Origin: JBDSYA01 sp039925865
GTDB lineage: Bacteria > Bacteroidota > Ignavibacteria > Tepidaquicellales > Tepidaquicellaceae
Direction: 5' to 3'
Length of the DNA stretch: 11,291 nt
Assembly: GCA_039925865.1 (NCBI GenBank)
Contig: JBDSYA010000223.1
Span: 1 to 11,291 of the forward strand
In this document: positions 4,972-11,291 of the stretch, one piece after another
Layout of the letters: the number at the start of each line of letters is the position of its first letter
Position numbering within the stretch: position 1 is the stretch's first letter
The notes under the pieces: generated by a model
What the model was told of the DNA's origin: nothing
What the model saw: the letters and a program-made list of their open reading frames with translations, nothing else
Databases searched by the model: none
Program-made: the position numbers and the translations under genes

Positions 4972-7655
4972 CTTATTAAATCAGCAAATTCACTTAAAGC
5001 ATTTTCCAGCTTCGAGACATCCTTAGCTCCTGCTGTTGCCAGATGAGGTTTACCGCCGCCGCCGCCGCCAAGCTCTTTTGCAATTTCCGAAACGAACTTA
5101 CCGGCATTAAAGCCTTTCTCTTTTATTAAATTATCACTGACGCAACAAACTAGATTTATTTTATCATTCAGCACAACAGCTATCAGTGCAACACCATTCT
5201 TCATTCTCTTCCGTAATTCTTCACCTAATTCCTTGAATTCTTCAATATTATTTAATTCCATTTTCGCTGCGATTATATCAAAGCCCTTATCTTTATTTGC
5301 ATTCTTAATAAATTCATCCAGCTTTTCAAATGCCTTTGATAAATTCTGTTTCAGCATCTGCTTATCCAGGTGTTTTTTCTCTTCAAGGTAAATTTCCCGT
5401 GATTCCTGTAGTGAAGAAAAAGTAGAATCCTGATTTTTCAATAATTTTTTCATCAGTTCAATATCCCTGAAATCAGCTTTCGAAGAATCTTTTTTGAAAA
5501 CTTCTATGCCGGTTTTGAAATTGTCTGCATATTTACCAGGCAGTTCATTAATCATCTTTTCAATATCAGATATTTTCTCATTCAGTAAATGAATTATTCC
5601 TTCACCGGTCCTTGCAAATATCCTTCTCGTACCCGCGGCTATACTCTCTTCTTTTATAATTTTGAAAAGTCCAATGTCATTTGTGTTCTTCACATGAGTG
5701 CCCCCGCAGAACTCTATGCTGAAATTATTATCGATATGGACAACTCTTACTTTATCACCGTATTTATCACCGAAGAATTTCTTTACATTCGGAATTTTGT
5801 TCGCCTCTTCAATTGAAATATCGACATCAGTATAAATTTCTATCTGTTCCTGAATCTTTGAATTAACCAAATCCTCGATTTCTTTTATCTGAATGTCTTC
5901 CAATTTATTAAAATGCGGAAAGTCGAATCTCAAATATTCATTATGAACTAAGGAACCTAACTGCTTCACATGATTTCCGAGAATTCTTCGTAATGCTTCG
6001 TGTACAAGGTGTGTGGCGGAGTGATTACGTTCAATGGCTTGGCGTCTGGGATAATTGAGTTCAGCTTTTACTTTTATACTAGTATGAATTTCTGGAATAC
6101 TCTTAGCTACAATAACAAAGAATTTTTTTGACTCAAGTACTTCAATTTCTTTATTACCAAGCAATATAAGTTTTCCCGAATCACTTATTTGCCCTCCAGA
6201 TTCTTCAAAAAATGGATTTGTTTTTAGAACACAAATATTTTCAAACTCTTTTGCATGTGATTCATAAATTTCAGTAACAACACCATCTTTGTTTACAGAA
6301 TATGGGTCATATAAAATATTTGGTGTATCAAAGAACTCATTTACATCGTCATATTGTTTTTGATTCCTATCTTTTCTCCCTCTCTCTTTCTGCTTCTCCA
6401 TATCCTCTTCAAACTTTAATACATCAACTTTCAAATCTCTTTCACGAGCCATCATCTCCGTTAAGTCCAATGGAAACCCAAATGTATCATAAAGCATAAA
6501 TGCTTCATCACCCGGAAAGATCTTTGTATTGTTCAATGAATCTGCAACTTCATTGAAAAGTTTTATGCCTCTGTCAAGCGTCACATTAAAACTTTCTTCT
6601 TCAGACTTTATAACTTCTTTTATGAAATCTTTTTTCTCAATAATTTCAGGAAAGACACTTCCCATTGTTTCGACAAGTACGTCAGCCAATTCATAAATAA
6701 ACGGCTGATGCATTTCAAGATTTCTCCCGTAACGTGCAGCTCTGCGCAGAACTCTCCTTAGCACATAACCTCTTCCTTCATTCGATGGAATTGCCCCGTC
6801 TGCGATCGCAAATGTGAGCGTTCTGATGTGATCTGCAATTACATTTATTGCAGGAACATTACCATCTTTGTATTCTTTTCCTGTAATATGCGAAATCCGC
6901 GTAATTAGAGGCTGAAAAATATCCGTTTCATAATTCGATCTTACATTCTGAATCACTCGTACCATTCTTTCAAAGCCCATTCCAGTATCGACGTGTTTCA
7001 TTGGAAGCGGTTCAAGCTCACGGTCTTTCTTCCTGTTGTATTGAATGAAAACTAAATTCCATATTTCAATAACTTCTTCATGACCGGAGTTTACATCTTC
7101 TGCTTTACAGCCTTTTTTTGAAAAGTCAAAATGAATCTCTGAACAAGGTCCGCACGGGCCGGTATCTCCCATTTCCCAAAAGTTATCTTTTTCACCAAAT
7201 CTAAGTATGTGATCAGGATCAATATCAGTTTCATTCTTCCATATTTCAAAAGCTTCTTCATCTGTTTCAAAAACAGTTACCCATAGTTTTTCTTTTGGAA
7301 GTTTCCAGACATCGGTAAGCAAATCCCATGCCCATGTAATTGCTTCTTTTTTGTAGTAGTCTCCAAATGACCAGTTGCCCAGCATTTCAAAGAAAGTGTG
7401 ATGATAACCATCCATTCCTACTTCTTCCAAATCATTATGCTTTCCGCCTGCACGAATACATTTTTGAGTATCAGCAGCTCGTTTAAAGTTACGGGTACCT
7501 GTTCCGAGAAATACATCTTTAAATTGGTTCATGCCGGCATTTGTAAATAGCAAAGTAGGATCATTATATGGGACGACCGTTGATGAAGGAACGATCTTAT
7601 GCCCCTTCTCCTTAAAAAAATCTAAAAATGACTGTCTGACTTCTTTTGAATTCAA
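4953..7655 (-). CDS. alaS: Alanyl-tRNA synthetase (alanine--tRNA ligase)
   Basis: This 900-residue cytoplasmic class II synthetase charges tRNA-Ala and edits mischarged Ser/Gly. The N-terminal core shows 'VRQSFLDFFKEKGHKIVPSS', 'PTLLFTNAGMNQFK', 'CIRAGGKHNDLEEVG' and 'HHTFFEMLGNWSFGDYYK' (about 1-250), followed by the tRNA-recognition region. The editing domain has the zinc set H545-S-A-T-H549 and C650-G-G-T-H654. The C-Ala domain has the six-glycine run G863-G868 followed by KPHLATAGA. All key motifs are intact. The start is TTG: the residues after it fit the conserved N-terminus, no ATG exists between it and the in-frame stop at 7668-7670, and no Shine-Dalgarno is seen. The last five codons and the TGA stop lie within the inverted repeat of the adjacent element, so the extreme C-terminus (I-K-N-E-K) is probably element-derived. 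It is divergent from rpsR. Confidence 0.97.
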   Translation of the reverse strand: MNSKEVRQSFLDFFKEKGHKIVPSSTVVPYNDPTLLFTNAGMNQFKDVFLGTGTRNFKRAADTQKCIRAGGKHNDLEEVGMDGYHHTFFEMLGNWSFGDYYKKEAITWAWDLLTDVWKLPKEKLWVTVFETDEEAFEIWKNETDIDPDHILRFGEKDNFWEMGDTGPCGPCSEIHFDFSKKGCKAEDVNSGHEEVIEIWNLVFIQYNRKKDRELEPLPMKHVDTGMGFERMVRVIQNVRSNYETDIFQPLITRISHITGKEYKDGNVPAINVIADHIRTLTFAIADGAIPSNEGRGYVLRRVLRRAARYGRNLEMHQPFIYELADVLVETMGSVFPEIIEKKDFIKEVIKSEEESFNVTLDRGIKLFNEVADSLNNTKIFPGDEAFMLYDTFGFPLDLTEMMARERDLKVDVLKFEEDMEKQKERGRKDRNQKQYDDVNEFFDTPNILYDPYSVNKDGVVTEIYESHAKEFENICVLKTNPFFEESGGQISDSGKLILLGNKEIEVLESKKFFVIVAKSIPEIHTSIKVKAELNYPRRQAIERNHSATHLVHEALRRILGNHVKQLGSLVHNEYLRFDFPHFNKLEDIQIKEIEDLVNSKIQEQIEIYTDVDISIEEANKIPNVKKFFGDKYGDKVRVVHIDNNFSIEFCGGTHVKNTNDIGLFKIIKEESIAAGTRRIFARTGEGIIHLLNEKISDIEKMINELPGKYADNFKTGIEVFKKDSSKADFRDIELMKKLLKNQDSTFSSLQESREIYLEEKKHLDKQMLKQNLSKAFEKLDEFIKNANKDKGFDIIAAKMELNNIEEFKELGEELRKRMKNGVALIAVVLNDKINLVCCVSDNLIKEKGFNAGKFVSEIAKELGGGGGGKPHLATAGAKDVSKLENALSEFADLIRIKNEK

Positions 7656-7931
7656 ATCGAAAAAATTTTATTAATCGATAAAATACGTTTAATGATTGAC
7701 ATATTAAATGAAGTTTGAGTTAAAAATTTTCTATACAAAACAAATGCCACTGAATGCTGCAGTTGTTAGTTTGAAAAAATACGAACTATGAGAAAATAAT
7801 TTACACCCTTTCTCTATTTCATTTCTTATTGCCTATGGTCAAATTTTTCAAAAAAATTTAGAATTGTTATTACAGTATAATTTGAATAAATTGGCAATTA
7901 TAAAAAAACTTAATAACTGTAACGCAAATTA
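7656..7931. promoter_or_regulatory. Divergent alaS/rpsR intergenic region
   Basis: This very AT-rich spacer must hold the promoters for both divergent genes. For rpsR the best candidate is TATAATTTG at 7876-7884. It fits a generic TATAAT -10, or a Bacteroidota -7 with one extra base, but no convincing -33/-35 partner was found. An 8-3-8 palindrome, AAATTTTT-CAA-AAAAATTT (7841-7859), lies 16 bp upstream of it and could be an operator or chance in this composition. I could not identify an alaS promoter. No small ORF or structured RNA stands out. Confidence 0.3.
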
Positions 7932-8225
7932 ATGAAAAAATCAATTAAGAGTTTTAAAGAATCAAATTATAAATTAACACAGCAGATCACTGCCAAAAAA
8001 AATCTGGTTAAAAAAAGAGATCCGTTTAAAGAAAGAGGAGTTAAGGATTACATTGATTTTTTTGATGCTAAGCTTATGACAAGATTTTTGAATGAGCAGG
8101 GAAAGCTTCTACCGGGGAGAATTACCGGAGCTTCGGCAAAGATGCAAAGAAAACTGAATACTGCTATTAAAAGAGCAAGACATCTGGCAATCATCCCTTT
8201 TGTAAGTGAAGGCACAAGATATTAA
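7932..8225 (+). CDS. rpsR: 30S ribosomal protein S18, cysteine-free and solitary
   Basis: This 97-residue protein matches bS18: 'YIDFFDAKLMTRFLNEQGKLLPGRITGASAKMQRKLNTAIKRARHLAIIPF' is the conserved core that sits in the 30S platform near S6 and binds 16S rRNA. The N-terminus is a lysine-rich extension of about 35 residues. The stretch where relatives carry Cys (C-x-x-C in zinc forms, 'YCRF' in Bacteroides and 'FCRF' in E. coli) reads K-R-D-P-F-K-E-R-G, with no cysteine anywhere, so zinc binding is not possible. The gene stands alone between alaS and its own terminator, without rpsF, ssb or rplI, which normally accompany it. It may be the only S18 gene, or a second zinc-independent paralogue; the window cannot decide. 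The ATG is preceded by an A-rich leader and no clear Shine-Dalgarno. Confidence 0.93.
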   Translation: MKKSIKSFKESNYKLTQQITAKKNLVKKRDPFKERGVKDYIDFFDAKLMTRFLNEQGKLLPGRITGASAKMQRKLNTAIKRARHLAIIPFVSEGTRY

Positions 8226-8255
8226 AATAGTTTAAACATAATTAATATTTTTATT

Positions 8256-8289
8256 AAACTCTTATGTTGTAATGGCATAAGAGTTTTTT
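8256..8289 (+). terminator. Intrinsic terminator of rpsR
   Basis: A perfect 11-bp stem, AAACTCTTATG (8256-8266) with CATAAGAGTTT (8276-8286), has a 9-nt loop and ends in six T residues (8284-8289). It lies 30 bp after the rpsR stop, so rpsR is transcribed alone. Confidence 0.9.
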
Positions 8290-8459
8290 GTTTTCTAATG
8301 TTCAGATTACTTTCTTAAAATTCTTGAGTGGAATTCGGCAAAATAATTTTTACATAAATTACGTCCTGAAGCTTTCTGAAATTACAACATGTCTATATTA
8401 TTTTATCAGGATTAGTTAGTACGAATGAAGTTTAACAAATTAAAATACAATTCAAACAA

Positions 8460-9452
8460 ATGACTTTCAGCAAATTTAAGCTTTTCATTTTAATTATTCT
8501 CATATCCATTTCTAATATTTCCATATCGTCTGTCGCAGACACTTCATTGGTTATCGGCACTTTCAAAATGAGCAAAGTTATAGACGGTGACACTTTCAGA
8601 TTTGACGGAATGGATAAATCGACCAGGCTATTGGGAATAGATACTGAAGAAACATTTAAATCCGATGATGCTTTTCAAAAGACCGCAGAGATCGCACAGT
8701 TTTGGGAAGAGTTTTACAAAATTGAAAGAGGTGACAATAAAATGCCTGTGAAAACTGACTCTCCAATGGGATTCGAAGCATGGAAATGGGCTGATGAATT
8801 TTTTAAAGATGTTGAATATGTCAGGCTCGAAAAAGATGATAATGACAGGACAATTGATATTTTCGGAAGATATCTTGTTTACTTGATTGCTATAAAGAAT
8901 GGAACAGAAATTAATTATAATGTCGAGTGCGTAAGGCAGGGATACAGTCCGTATTTCAATAAATACGGGATCAGCAAAAGATTTCATGATGATTTTGTTA
9001 CCGCTCAGAATTATGCCAGAGAAAACAGACTCGGTATCTGGGACCCTGATAAAAAACATTATCCGGATTATAATGAAAGAATTATCTGGTGGGATAAAAG
9101 AGCCGATCAGCTTAAAAACTTTGATGAAAAATATTTTTCAAATGATAACTTTTTGAATTTAGGAAATGACAGGGATTTTAAACGTCTTACAGATTATGTC
9201 GGAAAGGAAATAACTGTTTTCGGAAGCATCGGTGACATACTTACAAAGAAATTACCTTATATTTTAAGAATTCCGCATGATAAAAATGAGGCTTTTGAAA
9301 TAGTTGTCTTTGAAGAAAACCTGAACATATTAAATGAGCTTGATCTGGAAACTAAGAGAGAATACTATATTTATATGAGAGGAAAACTGGAGTTTTATAA
9401 AGGAAATTATCAAATGGTGCTAAAAGATAGAGATCAATTATGGATGGAATAA
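8460..9452 (+). CDS. Exported thermonuclease (SNase-like) with extra C-terminal domain
   Basis: This 330-residue protein has an N-terminal hydrophobic segment (about 6-24) ending near 'SSVADT', a likely Sec signal peptide. Residues about 33-205 form a staphylococcal-nuclease-like domain. Its signatures are V-I-D42-G-D44-T, R56-L-L-G-I-D61-T-E-E64, D-I-F-G-R137, and the closing 'YFNKYGISKRFHDDFVTAQNYARENRLGIWDPD'. Aligned by motif to S. aureus nuclease, D44, R56, D61, T62, E64 and R137 correspond to D21, R35, D40, T41, E43 and R87, so calcium-dependent phosphodiester cleavage of DNA or RNA is expected. The segment between E64 and R137 is longer than in the classical enzyme. Residues about 230-330 ('YVGKEITVFGSIGDILTKKLPYILRIP ... 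YIYMRGKLEFYKGNYQMVLKDRDQL') look like an additional small beta-barrel, possibly an OB fold. It probably acts in the periplasm or outside, in nucleic-acid scavenging. It is convergent with the phosphatase gene. Confidence 0.85.
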   Translation: MTFSKFKLFILIILISISNISISSVADTSLVIGTFKMSKVIDGDTFRFDGMDKSTRLLGIDTEETFKSDDAFQKTAEIAQFWEEFYKIERGDNKMPVKTDSPMGFEAWKWADEFFKDVEYVRLEKDDNDRTIDIFGRYLVYLIAIKNGTEINYNVECVRQGYSPYFNKYGISKRFHDDFVTAQNYARENRLGIWDPDKKHYPDYNERIIWWDKRADQLKNFDEKYFSNDNFLNLGNDRDFKRLTDYVGKEITVFGSIGDILTKKLPYILRIPHDKNEAFEIVVFEENLNILNELDLETKREYYIYMRGKLEFYKGNYQMVLKDRDQLWME

Positions 9453-9462
9453 GTCAGTAAGC

Positions 9463-11211
9463 TTATACTTTACATTTCTTCAATACTACCATAGTTATAT
9501 CATCGTACTGAGCAGTATCTTTTGAAAATTCTTCAATTGAGTTTTGTATCCGGTCTAGAATAATGCCTGTTGAATAATTCCTATTTTCTTTTATAACTCC
9601 GGATAGTTTTTCTTCACCGTACTCTTCTCCATTTATATCATTTGCTTCCGTAACTCCGTCGGTATAAAAAATTATTACATCATCAATGTCCATAACTACT
9701 TTTCCAACTTCATAAGTCACTCCAAAATCAAGAATTCCTATCATAAAACCTCCTTCAGTAAGCTGAACCACTTCATCTTTTTTGAATAAGAGAGGAGGAT
9801 TGTGACCGGCATTTATGTATTCAAATGTATTATTTTCTGAATCCAGAATTCCCCAAAAAAATGTGATAAACTTTTCAGCGGAAGTATTTTCATAAATGAG
9901 CTCATTTATTTTCTCAGTAACTTTTGCAAATTCGAATGAACCTTCTTCATAAAGTTTGAGATATGAATGAACAGCTGACTGAATGTTTGCCATGAGCAAT
10001 GAAGCCGGCGTACCTTTTCCTGAAACATCAGCGATTACAATTGCAATTTTATTTTCTGTTAATTTGATAATGTCATAATAATCTCCTCCGACCTGCAACG
10101 CAGGTAAATTTATTCCGCAAATTTCATAACCTTCAATAGAAGGGAGTTTATTCGGAAGCAATGCCAGCTGGATCTCCCTAGCTATCTTTAATTCATTTTC
10201 AATCTTCTGTTTGTCTATAAATTCTTTGAAAAGAATCGAGTTCTGAATTGAGATCAATGAAAGATTTACAATCGATTCGAGAAACTCAATGTCAGTATCC
10301 GAATATGATGTCTTATTAAGTTTATTACCCAGACAAATAATATTATCAACTTCATTTTTTATCACAGTTGATATTAAAAGCTCAAATCCATTCTCAGCAA
10401 GATATTTAATAAAGGGAATTGAAGACGTATCGTAAATTCTAAGTGTTGACCTGAATTCTTCAGGAATTTTCCCTGATGGAAAAAGTTCTTTAAGAGAAAA
10501 TTCCGTAAGGTCGAGATTCTTATTGTCTTTAAGGATGTAAAATTCACCGTTTTTATCTCTTGAAAAAATTACAAAATCTTTGATGCCAAAATTACCCAAA
10601 AGTGTATATCTTAAAAGCTTAACAATATTCTCTTTATCGGTAAAATTGGAATTAAATTCCTTGCTTAATTCAAACAAAGATTTGAGCTGCCGTATTTTAT
10701 TGTTCAGATTAATGTTCAGCCCGCTAACTTCAGTAAATTTAATTGTATTCTCAATGGCGGATGCAGAAATATTAAGCATTGTTTCGATAAATACAACTTC
10801 ATTTTTGCTTAACTCAGTACTATTCAGTTTTTTTCCGAAACAAAGAAGTCCTAGATATTTATTTTGAAAATAGATTTTAAAAAAATACTGAAAGCCGGAA
10901 TTATTGATGAATATATTTTTATCTTCAACATCACTTAGCGTAAATACGGGTAGCTTTGGGAAATTCACTTCGATAAGGGTATTGATAAATTTTACATCAA
11001 TGCCTTTTCCTGCTTCGATAGAATAAACATTCTCATCATTGTTATTTGCCTTCAAAAGTATTATGCCTTTTGAAATTAGCATTTTACCCATTATACTGAG
11101 CAGTATGTTATTTAGGATGTATTTGAGATCTAGTTTACTGGAGATGAGTTGTGAGAATTCAATGAGAGAATTGAGTTCAAGCTGTTTTTGCGCTGGATCA
11201 TGTTTATCCAT
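9463..11211 (-). CDS. GAF-GAF-PP2C (SpoIIE/RsbU-type) serine phosphatase
   Basis: This 582-residue soluble protein has two GAF-like sensor domains (about 14-157 and 176-330, separated by a helical linker), a short coiled coil (about 331-352, 'EFIDKQKIENELKIAREIQLALLP'), and a C-terminal SpoIIE-type PP2C phosphatase (about 352-580). The metal-binding motifs are complete: G375-G-D377-Y-Y-D, D395-V-S-G-K-G, A-G-H-N-P-P, Y-T-D518-G-V-T-E-A and D570-D571-I-T-M-V-V. Relatives (RsbU, RsbP) dephosphorylate an anti-anti-sigma STAS protein in partner-switching signalling. No STAS or HPK/RsbW-like kinase gene is in the window, so the partner is unknown. The GAF domains probably bind a small ligand or a partner, but no cofactor residues are recognisable. 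The ATG at 11211 follows an A-rich leader. No transmembrane segment is present. Its stop lies 10 bp from that of the nuclease gene, with no clear terminator between. Confidence 0.92.
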   Translation of the reverse strand: MDKHDPAQKQLELNSLIEFSQLISSKLDLKYILNNILLSIMGKMLISKGIILLKANNNDENVYSIEAGKGIDVKFINTLIEVNFPKLPVFTLSDVEDKNIFINNSGFQYFFKIYFQNKYLGLLCFGKKLNSTELSKNEVVFIETMLNISASAIENTIKFTEVSGLNINLNNKIRQLKSLFELSKEFNSNFTDKENIVKLLRYTLLGNFGIKDFVIFSRDKNGEFYILKDNKNLDLTEFSLKELFPSGKIPEEFRSTLRIYDTSSIPFIKYLAENGFELLISTVIKNEVDNIICLGNKLNKTSYSDTDIEFLESIVNLSLISIQNSILFKEFIDKQKIENELKIAREIQLALLPNKLPSIEGYEICGINLPALQVGGDYYDIIKLTENKIAIVIADVSGKGTPASLLMANIQSAVHSYLKLYEEGSFEFAKVTEKINELIYENTSAEKFITFFWGILDSENNTFEYINAGHNPPLLFKKDEVVQLTEGGFMIGILDFGVTYEVGKVVMDIDDVIIFYTDGVTEANDINGEEYGEEKLSGVIKENRNYSTGIILDRIQNSIEEFSKDTAQYDDITMVVLKKCKV

Positions 11212-11291
11212 TTATGTTCGTTCCGGATAAGATAATTTTAGGCTTGCAAAGATTTAATAAGTGTAAGATAGTTATAATCCGAATTTTTATG

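Noticed and set aside
4351..4980. Target-site duplication flanking the element (TTATTTAAA left, TTATTAAA right)
   Set aside because: The copies differ in length and the composition is so A/T-rich that such a match is expected by chance.
5046..5066. GCC-triplet run as a microsatellite
   Set aside because: It encodes the conserved glycine run of the AlaRS C-terminal domain and is explained by protein function.
7827..7899. Inverted repeat TTATTGCC / GGCAATTA upstream of rpsR as a riboswitch or leader hairpin
   Set aside because: Only 7 of 8 positions pair, across a loop of about 59 nt, and no conserved RNA motif is visible.
8628..9059. Minus-strand 143-codon open frame inside the nuclease gene
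   Set aside because: It lies wholly within a gene with clear SNase motifs, has no family resemblance and no plausible promoter; it is a shadow frame.
10580..10867. Plus-strand open frame inside the phosphatase gene
   Set aside because: Antisense to the GAF region of a well-supported gene; its hydrophobic low-complexity composition reflects the opposite strand.
11289..11291. ATG at the very end of the window as a start of a divergent plus-strand gene
   Set aside because: Only three bases are available and no convincing upstream promoter was found, so it cannot be supported.

Overview
The window looks like chromosome from a low-GC member of the Bacteroidota/Ignavibacteriota (Ignavibacteria-like) group. 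Four things point there. The first gene ends in a type IX secretion (T9SS) type A C-terminal sorting domain. A secreted protein ends in the paired dockerin-like repeats that I associate with Ignavibacteria. There is a Bacteroidota-type -33/-7 promoter (TTG, 20 bp, TAATTTTG). Genes generally lack clear Shine-Dalgarno sequences. The assignment is inferred from these traits, not from a search.

Layout. Bases 2-157 are the 3' end of a T9SS-exported protein, closed by an intrinsic terminator. Three 10-bp tandem repeats and a promoter then lead into a secreted lectin-fold/dockerin-like protein (338-1627). A 14-bp-stem bidirectional terminator at 1651-1687 separates it from a minus-strand gene group. 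In transcription order that group is alaS (7655-4953, TTG start), a 613-bp inverted-repeat-bounded element carrying a four-helix-bundle (S23/IVP-type) gene broken by one stop codon (4971-4359), a sugar-1-phosphate nucleotidyltransferase (4340-3339), and a DUF885 metallopeptidase (3332-1710, TTG start, 6 bp behind the previous gene). Divergent from alaS is a solitary, cysteine-free ribosomal protein S18 gene (7932-8225) with its own terminator. Next is an exported thermonuclease with an added C-terminal domain (8460-9452). It converges, with only 10 bp between stop codons, on a GAF-GAF-SpoIIE/PP2C phosphatase gene (11211-9463).

The most notable structure is the element at 4359-4971. Two long, nearly perfect inverted repeats (28/29 outer positions identical, about 53 bp in all) tightly bracket one small four-helix-bundle ORF. 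The outer end of one repeat supplies the last five codons and the stop codon of alaS. The ORF matches its family over 123 codons except for a TGA where the family usually has tryptophan. It resembles the 23S rRNA intervening-sequence class of elements, but here it sits between protein genes. Whether it moves as DNA, is cut from RNA as a hairpin, or both, cannot be settled from one copy.

The other genes are mostly housekeeping (AlaRS, S18), envelope or polysaccharide precursor synthesis (nucleotidyltransferase), secreted proteins and signalling. I see no CRISPR array, tRNA, rRNA, phage or defence locus.
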